DNA of 64,000 nucleotides, from positions 1 to 64,000 of the forward strand of contig CAYFMT010000007.1 in assembly GCA_964344305.1 (NCBI GenBank), written 5' to 3'. The position numbers and the translations under genes are program-made. This document shows, one piece after another, positions 52,943-61,129 of this stretch (the first letter of the stretch is position 1; the number at the start of each line of letters is the position of its first letter). Source of the stretch: JABMOV01 sp964344305 (GTDB lineage Bacteria; Fidelibacterota; Marinisomatia; Marinisomatales; JABMOV01). The notes beneath the pieces were generated by a model that was not told the origin of the DNA, ran no database searches, and worked only from the letters and a program-made list of their open reading frames with translations.

Positions 52943-53824
52943 CTAAGAATTCATTGCGGATTTTTCTGCCGCCTCTATTGTATTTTCAACTAGCATGGCT
53001 ATGGTCATTGGTCCAACACCACCTGGCACCGGCGTCATTGCGAATGCAATATTTTCCAGGGATTTTCTATCTACATCGCCAGTAAGGCGATACCCACGTT
53101 CACGTTCAGGCGCATCCACCCTGTTTATGCCAACATCAATGACAATCGCATCTCTTTTCACATAGGAGTCGTTGATTAATTCTGGCACGCCAATAGCCGC
53201 GATCACAACATCCGCATCTTTTGTTACAGCAGGGATATCTTTGGTGCCGGAATGACAAATAGTTGTGGTTGCATTTGATCCTTTGGTTTTCAAGCTGGTC
53301 AAAAGAGACATTGGACGACCAACTATATTGCTCCTGCCAACGATCACCACATGTTTCCCGGAAAGATCAATATTATAATGTTCCAATATTCGCATCACAC
53401 CCTTAGGTGTACATGGAATAAATTCAGGCCTTCCTTGTGCCAGTTTTCCAATATTCACAGGATGAAATCCATCCACGTCTTTCTCAGGTAGAATATTATC
53501 AAGTATGCGGTCAGAATTAATGTGTTCTGGGAGAGGCAGTTGTACAAGAATTCCATGAAATCGATCATCTTGATTTAATTTATGGATATGATAGAGCAGT
53601 TCACTTTCAGGAGTATTCTCCGGCAGCACAATGGTTTCTGAAAGCAGGTTCAAGGATGCAAATTTCTTTGCCTTACTGTTCACATATACTTTTGATGCAG
53701 GGTCATCTCCAACAAGAACAACAGCGAGACCAGGCACAATATCTTTGGCTTTTAATGTTTCAATTCGAGATGTTAGAGTCGAAAAAACACTCTGACTCAC
53801 CTCTTTTCCAGAAAGTAATATCAT
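52943..53824 (-). CDS. folD: Methylenetetrahydrofolate dehydrogenase / cyclohydrolase
   Basis: 293 residues, bifunctional NADP-dependent enzyme that oxidises 5,10-methylene-THF to 10-formyl-THF. VVIVGRSNIVGRPMSLL is the cofactor loop, YVNSKAKKFASLNL holds the catalytic Lys, and PVPGGVGPMTIAMLVENT is the C-terminal signature. It closes the thrS-to-zapA run, 28 bases after zapA. Confidence 0.97.
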   Translation of the reverse strand: MILLSGKEVSQSVFSTLTSRIETLKAKDIVPGLAVVLVGDDPASKVYVNSKAKKFASLNLLSETIVLPENTPESELLYHIHKLNQDDRFHGILVQLPLPEHINSDRILDNILPEKDVDGFHPVNIGKLAQGRPEFIPCTPKGVMRILEHYNIDLSGKHVVIVGRSNIVGRPMSLLTSLKTKGSNATTTICHSGTKDIPAVTKDADVVIAAIGVPELINDSYVKRDAIVIDVGINRVDAPERERGYRLTGDVDRKSLENIAFAMTPVPGGVGPMTIAMLVENTIEAAEKSAMNS

Positions 53825-53852
53825 ATGCGGTAGGGATGTTATTGATTAGTAC

Positions 53853-54146
53853 TTATTCCAGGGATTCATCAACAAGATCGATGAGTGAACTAACCCTGTT
53901 ATCAACTTCACGTATGGTGGAATCCTTATCTTTTTGCAAGGTGAACAATTCATCTGAAATATTCATGGCTGCAAGAATAGCAATTCGAGTGGAAGATTGA
54001 TCGGTGGCTAGACTATCCTGAACTTCGCGCATTTTTCCATCAACAAAGGAAGCAATGTCTTTTATGTAAGAAGCATCTGCCGGTGCCTTAACCGTATACT
54101 CCTGGCCGAAGATACTAACACGAACTAAACTGGCACGGTCATCCAT
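53853..54146 (-). CDS. zapA: Cell division protein ZapA
   Basis: 97 residues. VRVSIFGQEYTVKAPADASYI is the ZapA N-terminal beta part, followed by a long helix that dimerises (MREVQDSLATDQSSTRIAIL, LAAMNISDELF). It binds and bundles FtsZ filaments. The ATG at 54146 has CAGGAAAAC before it; longer in-frame starts (54167, 54170) would overlap the previous gene by more. It sits after a small coiled-coil gene that is probably its partner. Confidence 0.92.
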   Translation of the reverse strand: MDDRASLVRVSIFGQEYTVKAPADASYIKDIASFVDGKMREVQDSLATDQSSTRIAILAAMNISDELFTLQKDKDSTIREVDNRVSSLIDLVDESLE

Positions 54147-54330
54147 TGTTTTCCTGACTGTACTCATCAAGCAATTGAATTAAATGCTCTACGCGCATTT
54201 CGATTGCTGCCAGTTTTTCTGATACTCCTGATGGGCTTCCGCCACTGGAAATTCCCTGCTTTGCCGATTTGAGTTCATCAGCGAGAAGCCTGATCTTGTT
54301 TTCCAGTTCATCAAAAAGGGCAATGTTCAT
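54139..54330 (-). CDS. Small coiled-coil protein, ZapB-like
   Basis: 63 residues: two charged helices (about 5-24 and 35-58) with leucine/isoleucine heptads, divided by a Gly/Ser-rich turn (GISSGGSPSG). No enzyme motif. It overlaps both pheT (ATGA) and zapA, so it is made with ZapA. Size and composition fit a ZapB-like partner, the FtsZ-associated coiled coil, but similarity to Escherichia coli ZapB is not visible at sequence level. Confidence 0.72.
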   Translation of the reverse strand: MNIALFDELENKIRLLADELKSAKQGISSGGSPSGVSEKLAAIEMRVEHLIQLLDEYSQENNG

Positions 54331-56711
54331 AGCGACCTTAATTTACCATCAAAAGATGATTCAACAACACTTATAATTTCATTTATTATTGAATTTACTT
54401 CCGAATCTTCAAGTGTTCTGACATCACTTTGGAATAGAAGTTTATACACAATACTCTTTTTCCCTGCTCCAAGAGATTCATGTGTAAACACATCCATGGG
54501 ATCAATAGATACAAGATGATCAAACTTTTGATCTTTAATTCGTTGGATCACATCATTTGTCAATACTGAATTATCGAAAACAAAATTTAAATCTCTATCT
54601 ATTACCGGATATACAGATATTCCTGTATAAGCGGGTCTCTCCTTTAGTTCAAGGAGCTTATTCACATCGAGTTCAAAAGCGAATAGATCAGTTTTTACCT
54701 TTAGGTTTAAATCTGAGAGTAATTGTTTTGAAACCTTCCCCAATTGACCAATCCTGTCTCCCTGAACAATTATGTTAAGGGCATGATTATATAGCATTGA
54801 TTGTGTTGCATCGAATGATGGGACAGATTTAAGAAAATCCCTGATAAATGATTTAACGAACCCTTTCAAATGAAAATAGGTAAATGGAACACTTTCCTTT
54901 TTGTGAATATCGCGTATATGGTGATGACCACATATCAGTCCGGACATAGATGTTACTTCAGTATAGTTCTCAAAACCTGAACCTCGGCTATAATGAATTT
55001 GTCCAATTTCGAACAGCATTTGATCAGGACTGCCATTATTGATATTATGGATCGTATTCTCAAGGATCGCAGGTAATAGACTTGTTCTCAGTACTGCCAT
55101 CTGCTCACCCAGAGGATTCAATGTTTCAATGGGTGTTTTTCCGGATATTCCAGCTACTTTGAGGGACTGCAGTGAATTGTTATAGCATTGATAAAAACCA
55201 AATCCTTTTAGTGTATTGATCAACTCAATGACTGGAGATTGTAAATCGGGGTTTGAAACGGGGAATAGACTGGAAAATGAAAGGGATTCTGGGATGTTGT
55301 CATAACCATGTATTCTAACAATCTCTTCGATAAGATCAATTTCCCGCGTCAAATCAGGACGGTATGTAGGTGGAATACAGACAAGTAGTCCATTTTGGCT
55401 TTTAACAGTGATACCGAGTCCGGAAAGAATTGTGAGAATAGTATCCTCTGGTACAGAATACCCCAAAATGTCCTCTACACGGGATACTCTAAACTTTATC
55501 TCTGGCTGTTCAATCTTCCGGGCATAATTGTCAACCATTTCTGAAGCAAGTGTTCCCCCTGCGTAATCCTCAAGAAGCTCCACAACTCGCCAGAATGCAG
55601 CCTCCACTCCATCGATATCTGCTCCACGTTCGAATCTACGAGATGCCTCTGTCAGCATACCAAGAGATTTTGATCCTTTGCGAATGGTAACGGGATCAAA
55701 ATATGCGCTTTCAATTAGCACATCCTTCGTATCCTCTGCAACAGCAGTGTTTAACCCACCCATAATTCCGGCGAGGGCAATAGGGTTTTCCCCATCTGTG
55801 ATAAGCAAATGATCCTCATTCAAAACTCTTTTTTCCTCATCAAGAGTAATGAACTCCTGGCCATGTACTGCTTTTTTAACTGCTATGGTTTTCGAAGGGA
55901 TGAGTCTGTAGTCAAAAATATGTGTCGGATGGCCCATTTCCAGCAATACAAAATTCGATATATCCACCACATTGTTAATACTGCGTTGCCCTGCGGCGGT
56001 TAAACATTGCACCATCCAGTCTGGAGAGGAACCAATTTTTAAATTTTTTACAACACCGGCGATATACCTTGGACATCCATCTGGATCATCAATAACAACA
56101 TCAATATTCTCGTCTTTGTTTTGGGGTATAGCAGGTTTTCGTGAAGAATATGGTGAAAGTGGACGACCAGTCTTTAATGCAACTTCCCGGGCGATACCGA
56201 AGTGAGACAAAGCATCAGGACGGTTGGGTGTTATGTCCAATTCAATAGATGCTAGATTAGCATTGTAGTAATCGATAAATGAAATACCAGGTTCTGTATT
56301 TTCCGGCAATTCCATTATTCCTGAATGATCATCAGATAATTTTAATTCTTTTTCAGAACAAAGCATACCAAAGCTTTCAACGCCTCTTAACTTTGCCTTT
56401 TTAATTCTAAGCCCACCAACAAATTCTGCACCAATTTGAGCCATAAATACGTTTAACCCATCACGCACATTTGGTGCTCCACAAATCACTTGATGTTCAC
56501 CTGTTCCATCATTCACTGTGCACACACTTAGCTTGTCCGCATTAGGATGTTTTTCAACCGAGATTACATGGGCTGTAACCACTTTGTGTATAGTAGAGAC
56601 ATCAATTCCATCTTCTGCTTCGAATCCCAACAGGGTTAACATATCGGATAATTCATCCACAGATTCTTGAATATCAACGTAGCGATTTAACCAATTAAGT
56701 GATAGCTGCAT
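54327..56711 (-). CDS. pheT: Phenylalanyl-tRNA synthetase beta subunit
   Basis: 794 residues. The N-terminal tRNA-binding OB domain (HPNADKLSVCTVNDG, HQVICGAPNVRDG) occurs at about 40-150, then the B3/B4 editing domain (ISNFVLLEMGHPTHIFDY), the B5 domain, and the C-terminal FDX-ACB domain that binds the anticodon. It pairs with pheS, 14 bases upstream. Length is typical. Confidence 0.96.
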   Translation of the reverse strand: MQLSLNWLNRYVDIQESVDELSDMLTLLGFEAEDGIDVSTIHKVVTAHVISVEKHPNADKLSVCTVNDGTGEHQVICGAPNVRDGLNVFMAQIGAEFVGGLRIKKAKLRGVESFGMLCSEKELKLSDDHSGIMELPENTEPGISFIDYYNANLASIELDITPNRPDALSHFGIAREVALKTGRPLSPYSSRKPAIPQNKDENIDVVIDDPDGCPRYIAGVVKNLKIGSSPDWMVQCLTAAGQRSINNVVDISNFVLLEMGHPTHIFDYRLIPSKTIAVKKAVHGQEFITLDEEKRVLNEDHLLITDGENPIALAGIMGGLNTAVAEDTKDVLIESAYFDPVTIRKGSKSLGMLTEASRRFERGADIDGVEAAFWRVVELLEDYAGGTLASEMVDNYARKIEQPEIKFRVSRVEDILGYSVPEDTILTILSGLGITVKSQNGLLVCIPPTYRPDLTREIDLIEEIVRIHGYDNIPESLSFSSLFPVSNPDLQSPVIELINTLKGFGFYQCYNNSLQSLKVAGISGKTPIETLNPLGEQMAVLRTSLLPAILENTIHNINNGSPDQMLFEIGQIHYSRGSGFENYTEVTSMSGLICGHHHIRDIHKKESVPFTYFHLKGFVKSFIRDFLKSVPSFDATQSMLYNHALNIIVQGDRIGQLGKVSKQLLSDLNLKVKTDLFAFELDVNKLLELKERPAYTGISVYPVIDRDLNFVFDNSVLTNDVIQRIKDQKFDHLVSIDPMDVFTHESLGAGKKSIVYKLLFQSDVRTLEDSEVNSIINEIISVVESSFDGKLRSL

Positions 56712-56725
56712 TCAATAAACCTGAG

Positions 56726-57718
56726 TTAAAACTGTTCCAGAAAACGAATATCATTCTGGTAAAACAGACGTATGTCATCAATCTTGTATTTCAACATGGC
56801 CATACGCTCCACACCCATTCCAAACGCGTATCCTTTCCATTCTTCCGGATCATACCCAACAGAGTTAAATACTTCGGGGTCGACCATCCCACACCCAAGA
56901 ATCTCCATCCACTGGTTCCGTTCTTCATTCCAGAGATCAACCTCTGCGCTTGGTTCTGTAAACGGAAAGAAACTTGGCCTAAATCTTAATTTAGTGTCAG
57001 GTCCAAACATCCGATGGATAAAATAGGTCAATGTGGATTTGAGTTCTGAAAAAGTAACATGTTTATCCACGTACAATCCTTCAACCTGATGAAACAGGCA
57101 ATAACTCTTGTAACTGATTGCCTCATTCCGATACACACGTCCGGGACAAATATATCGAATGGGTGGATCTTCATTTTCCATTAAATGAATTTGAACATTA
57201 CTGGTGTGGGTACGCAGTACCACATTTTCTTCAACAAAGAACGTGTCTTGCATATCTCTGGCAGGATGATGCTTGGGAATATTTAATGCCTGAAAATTAT
57301 GATAGTCATCATCAATTTCAGGTCCATAAGCCACGGAAAAACCAATATCCCTGAAAATAGACTTGATTTCATCCATCGTTTGTTGAAGTGGGTGAATGGA
57401 TCCCACACGAAATGAATGTCCGGGCAATGTGTAGTCGAAAATTGAGTCGCTATCACCTTCTGTAGAAGATGATGAATCCTCTAACTTACTTGAAAACTGT
57501 GCAGTTAATTCGGATCTTAACTCGTTTAACAGTTTCCCAATGATAGGCCGCTCAGATGCATCGACAGATCCCATCTGAGAAAACAATGCAGCCACTCTCC
57601 CCTTCCTGCCAAGAAAGGATGATTTCAGTTGGTCTATTTCGTTTTGCTTTGATGGAAAGGAATCAATTGCAGCCCGGAAATCATCCCGGACTGCATCGAT
57701 TTTATCTTGAAAAGACAT
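56726..57718 (-). CDS. pheS: Phenylalanyl-tRNA synthetase alpha subunit
   Basis: 330 residues: N-terminal coiled-coil arm (1-85), then the class II core with GSIHPLQQTMDEIKSIFRDI (motif 1 region), CPGRVYRNEA (motif 2), and MVDPEVFNSVGYDPEEWKGY with FGMGVERMAMLKY (motif 3). It charges tRNA-Phe with pheT. It begins two bases after rplT. Confidence 0.97.
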   Translation of the reverse strand: MSFQDKIDAVRDDFRAAIDSFPSKQNEIDQLKSSFLGRKGRVAALFSQMGSVDASERPIIGKLLNELRSELTAQFSSKLEDSSSSTEGDSDSIFDYTLPGHSFRVGSIHPLQQTMDEIKSIFRDIGFSVAYGPEIDDDYHNFQALNIPKHHPARDMQDTFFVEENVVLRTHTSNVQIHLMENEDPPIRYICPGRVYRNEAISYKSYCLFHQVEGLYVDKHVTFSELKSTLTYFIHRMFGPDTKLRFRPSFFPFTEPSAEVDLWNEERNQWMEILGCGMVDPEVFNSVGYDPEEWKGYAFGMGVERMAMLKYKIDDIRLFYQNDIRFLEQF

Positions 57719-57720
57719 CG

Positions 57721-58068
57721 TTATTTTTGAACGGTCTTTACGAGCTGGGCAAAGGCCTCAGGGTTGGAAACAGCCAGATCGGCCAGGATTTTCCTGTTGA
57801 GGTCAATACCTTCCTGTTTTAAACCGGAAATGAATGCAGAATATGACATACCATGTTGCCGTGCAGCCGCGTTAATCCGCAATATCCAGAGTCTACGGAA
57901 CATCCGTTTTTTCTGGCGTCGGTCACGGTAAGCATAAGTACCAGCTTTCCAGACCGAGTCTTTTGCAGCTTTATAATTGCGGCTCCGGGCACCATAGTAG
58001 CCTTTGGCCTGCTTCACCACTTTACGGTGTCTTCTATGTCGAGGTACAGAACTATTAGATCTTGGCAT
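57721..58068 (-). CDS. rplT: 50S ribosomal protein L20
   Basis: 115 residues, usual L20 length. HRKVVKQAKGYYGARSRNYK and RRQKKRMFRRLWILRINAA are diagnostic. L20 is needed for 23S rRNA assembly and in many bacteria represses the infC-rpmI-rplT transcript. Third ribosome gene of the thrS operon. Confidence 0.98.
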   Translation of the reverse strand: MPRSNSSVPRHRRHRKVVKQAKGYYGARSRNYKAAKDSVWKAGTYAYRDRRQKKRMFRRLWILRINAAARQHGMSYSAFISGLKQEGIDLNRKILADLAVSNPEAFAQLVKTVQK

Positions 58069-58080
58069 AATTCAGTCCTC

Positions 58081-58275
58081 CTATTCTGCGAGCATCTGCC
58101 GTACGCGATTCACTTCGGATGAAGAAACGAGTCCTGCATTACGCATTTTCCGTTTTACACCCTTAGATCTGCGAATAAGCATATGTCTATGGTTTGCTTT
58201 ATTACGTCGGATTTTGCCGGATCCGGTAAACCGGAAACGTTTGGCAGCACCACGACGTGTCTTCATCTTAGGCAT
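58081..58275 (-). CDS. rpmI: 50S ribosomal protein L35
   Basis: 64 residues. PKMKTRRGAAKRFRFTGSGK at the start and a basic chain identify L35. It lies between infC (9 bases) and rplT (12 bases), as in most bacteria. Confidence 0.97.
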   Translation of the reverse strand: MPKMKTRRGAAKRFRFTGSGKIRRNKANHRHMLIRRSKGVKRKMRNAGLVSSSEVNRVRQMLAE

Positions 58276-58284
58276 TCATTACTC

Positions 58285-58797
58285 CTATTTTGCAATGAAC
58301 ATTGTTGACATTCTACGTCCCTCCAGACCATCACGTTTTTCAACGACCGCCACTTCCTCGAGCATGTCAATAACTCGGTCCATGAGATCGTCACCCAGAT
58401 CCAGTCGGGACATTTCTCGGCCACGGAACATCACCGTAACCTTGAGTTTGCTTCCTTCTTTCAGGAATTTTTTGCCTTGATTTATTTTTGTATCAAGGTC
58501 ATGTACATCAATATGTGGACGAACCCGTACTTCCTTTATTTTAACAACATGCTGTTTTTTCTTACTTGCCTGCTGCTTTTTCTTGGCTTCATATTTTATT
58601 TTACCATAATCAAGAATTTTGCATACCGGTGGTTTTGCATTAGGTGCCACCTCAACGAGATCCAGTCCCGCATCCTGTGCCTGTTGCAATGCTGATTCAA
58701 TACCGACTATACCTACCTGTTCACCATTGCCGTCGATCAGGCGAACTTCTTTTTCATCTATATCTTCGTTGATACGGGTTTTATTCTGATTTGCGAT
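58285..58797 (-). CDS. infC: Translation initiation factor IF-3 (ATC start)
   Basis: 170 residues. Translating upstream of the first ATG/TTG restores the full N-domain: KTRINEDIDEKEVRLIDGNG, then LDLVEVAPNAKPPVCKILDY, the strongest IF-3 motif, and the C-domain with KVTVMFRGREM. No ATG, GTG or TTG lies in the needed place. ATC at 58797 is eight bases after GGAG (58806-58809), so infC starts with ATC. IF-3 rejects such starts, and in Escherichia coli infC starts with AUU and is autoregulated this way. The start overlaps the end of thrS by 17 bases. Confidence 0.93.
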   Translation of the reverse strand: MANQNKTRINEDIDEKEVRLIDGNGEQVGIVGIESALQQAQDAGLDLVEVAPNAKPPVCKILDYGKIKYEAKKKQQASKKKQHVVKIKEVRVRPHIDVHDLDTKINQGKKFLKEGSKLKVTVMFRGREMSRLDLGDDLMDRVIDMLEEVAVVEKRDGLEGRRMSTMFIAK

Positions 58798-60739
58798 AAG
58801 ATATACTCCTTGTTTTTACTTCGTCCACTAAGATCCGGGTAAAATCACTCAATTCCTCTACACCCAGATCACCAATTTTCCGTCTCCTTACAGATACGGA
58901 ACGATTTTCTTTTTCCTTTTCACCAATAATTGCCATTACCGGAATTTTACTTAATTCAGCCTGTCTTATTTTTGCGCCAATTTTGTCTGGTCGCATGTCC
59001 AATTCACAACGAATCCCAGCCTGTGTTAACTCTGATAGGATTTCCTTGCCATAGTCGTGCGTTTTCTCCGATACTGGGAGAACAATCACCTGCCTGGGGG
59101 CCAGCCAAAGTGGAAAATCACCTGCAAAATGTTCAATTAAGAACCCCACAAATCGTTCGTGTGTGCTTAGTGGTGCTCGATGTATACACAGAGGGGTTTC
59201 GTCTTTTCCCTCATCATTTGTGTAGGTTAATCCAAAACGACCGGGAATAGCAAAATCCACCTGATTTGTGGCCAGTGTAAATTCTTTTCCTATGGCACTC
59301 CAAACCTGAACATCAATCTTGGGACCATAAAACGCTGCTTCACCTGGTATTTCTGTGTAGTTGAACCCACCGGAATCCAGAGCCTCCCTTACTGCCTGCT
59401 CCGTTTGAATCCACATTTCAGGATCATCCACATATTTCTTCCCAAGGTCATCAGGGTCGTGAAGACTGAGTCGCATCATGTACTTCTCAATTCCAAATAT
59501 TTCAAAATACTCAAGATACATGTTGCACACTGCAAGGAACTCATCCTTGAATTGTTCCGGGGTACAATAAATATGCGCATCATTCATTTGCATACTTCTC
59601 ACCCTCATCAGACCAAACAATTGCCCTGATTTTTCATATCGATAACAGGTGCCGTATTCTGCCAGGCGAACCGGCATATCCCGGTAGCTTTTTGGGGTAG
59701 CGCCGAAGATCTTGTGATGATGGGGACAATTCATGGGTTTTACATAATAGTCCACCCCATCGATTGTCATGGCAGGATACATGGATTCTTTGTAATGAGA
59801 TAAATGCCCACTCCGTTCGTATAAACTTCCTTTTGTAAGGTGAGGAGTCCTTACACGCTGATACCCTGCTTTTAATTCGGATTCTTTTGCCAGATTTTCC
59901 AATTCCTCGAGGATAATGGCACCGTTTGGTAACCATAAAGGTAACCCTGGGCCCACTTCATCATCGAACGTGTATAAATCCAGTTCACGGCCAAGTTTTC
60001 TGTGATCACGTTTTTTTGCTTCTTCCAGGAATTGCAGATATTTTTTCAACCCTTTTTTTGAACTGAAAACCGTACCATAAATGCGTTGAAGCATTTTGTT
60101 ATTTTCATCACCGCGCCAATAAGCACCTGATGTATTTAACAGCTTAAAATACTTAATCTTTGACGTATTGTGTACATGAGGACCTCTACAAAGGTCTATC
60201 CAGTCAGATTGTTGGTATGCTGTGAGGGTTTCTCCTTTTGGGATATCCTCAATTATCTCTGCCTTGTAGAGTTCACCCATTTTTCTGAAAAGTGTGATGG
60301 CCTCATCTCTTTTCAGCACTTTTCTGGAAACATCCTGAGCATTTTTTGATAGTTCACGCATCTTATCTTCGATACGCTGCAGGTCATCTTCTGAAAATGT
60401 TCCAGGAATATCAAAATCATAATAAAAGCGATTTTCGATAGCTGGACCGATGGTAACCTGTGAATCAGGGAACAATTCCTTTACAGCTTGAGCCATAAGG
60501 TGAGCCGTGCTGTGCAAAAGAACGTCATGCCCTTCGGGTGAGTCCCCAGTGAATAATTCGATCGTTGCGTCATACGTAATTGGGAATGTGATATCACTCA
60601 GCGTTCCGTTTATTTTACTGACAATGACATCCTGTGCCAGACGGGGTCCAATGCTTTCAGCAATTTCCAATGGGGTCGTACCAGAAGGGTATTTTCTGGT
60701 GGTTTGATCAGGAAAAGTGATGGTTATTGGGCTACTCAT
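58781..60739 (-). CDS. thrS: Threonyl-tRNA synthetase
   Basis: 652 residues: TGS domain (1-65), editing domain with HSTAHLMAQAV (HxxxH), class II core with the zinc-site segment MNCPHHHKIF and motif 2 RLAEYGTCYRYEKSG, and a C-terminal anticodon-binding domain (RQVIVLPVSEKTHDYG). It charges tRNA-Thr and removes Ser by editing. No ribosome site is evident before the ATG. It leads the thrS-infC-rpmI-rplT-pheST operon, the same order as in Escherichia coli. Confidence 0.97.
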   Translation of the reverse strand: MSSPITITFPDQTTRKYPSGTTPLEIAESIGPRLAQDVIVSKINGTLSDITFPITYDATIELFTGDSPEGHDVLLHSTAHLMAQAVKELFPDSQVTIGPAIENRFYYDFDIPGTFSEDDLQRIEDKMRELSKNAQDVSRKVLKRDEAITLFRKMGELYKAEIIEDIPKGETLTAYQQSDWIDLCRGPHVHNTSKIKYFKLLNTSGAYWRGDENNKMLQRIYGTVFSSKKGLKKYLQFLEEAKKRDHRKLGRELDLYTFDDEVGPGLPLWLPNGAIILEELENLAKESELKAGYQRVRTPHLTKGSLYERSGHLSHYKESMYPAMTIDGVDYYVKPMNCPHHHKIFGATPKSYRDMPVRLAEYGTCYRYEKSGQLFGLMRVRSMQMNDAHIYCTPEQFKDEFLAVCNMYLEYFEIFGIEKYMMRLSLHDPDDLGKKYVDDPEMWIQTEQAVREALDSGGFNYTEIPGEAAFYGPKIDVQVWSAIGKEFTLATNQVDFAIPGRFGLTYTNDEGKDETPLCIHRAPLSTHERFVGFLIEHFAGDFPLWLAPRQVIVLPVSEKTHDYGKEILSELTQAGIRCELDMRPDKIGAKIRQAELSKIPVMAIIGEKEKENRSVSVRRRKIGDLGVEELSDFTRILVDEVKTRSISYRKSE

Positions 60740-60868
60740 AGAAATTTATTATGAAATATTCAATTAAAAAGCACGAGCGGTTGTGTTCAGACGTAAAAAG
60801 CCTGTTACACAAGTATGTATAGATATGTGATGGTCTTGTTTCTTAAGAATCATTTGTTTGATTTCCTG

Positions 60869-60942
60869 TGGGCGATAACGGATTCGAACCATTGACCTCT
60901 ACGATGTCAACGTAGCGCTCTAACCAACTGAGCTAATCGCCC
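60869..60942 (-). tRNA. tRNA-Val (GAC)
   Basis: 74 bases on the minus strand. Acceptor GGGCGAT/ATCGCCC, anticodon stem CTACG/CGTAG closing loop TTGACAT, anticodon GAC (codons GUC and GUU). Discriminator A, no encoded CCA. A partial copy of its 5' end lies 90 bases upstream. Confidence 0.96.
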
Positions 60943-61021
60943 AAAGATTTTCATTTTTCCAATAAGCTCACGTGATTAGCAAAGTTGCCTGTCCCGTACT
61001 TAAGCCTAACGGAAGTCGGGA

Positions 61022-61055
61022 AGCTAATCGCCCGAAATTTCTCTTTATCCAAATT
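61022..61055 (-). repeat. Partial duplicate of the tRNA-Val 5' end and its upstream region
   Basis: On the plus strand, AGCTAATCGCCC occurs at 61022-61033 and at 60931-60942, where it is the acceptor and first bases of the tRNA-Val. The next 20 or so bases are also similar in both copies (a run of A/T ending TTTATCCAA or TTTTTCCAA). The rest of the tRNA is missing. It looks like the remnant of a tandem tRNA duplication or of a recombination at the tRNA gene. Confidence 0.65.
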
Positions 61056-61129
61056 GCCAAACCTTCTTCGAAAAAAGCCACGAAATTTAGCAGGATTAGC
61101 GGATCATCTGTAAGAAATTATTTTACGCA

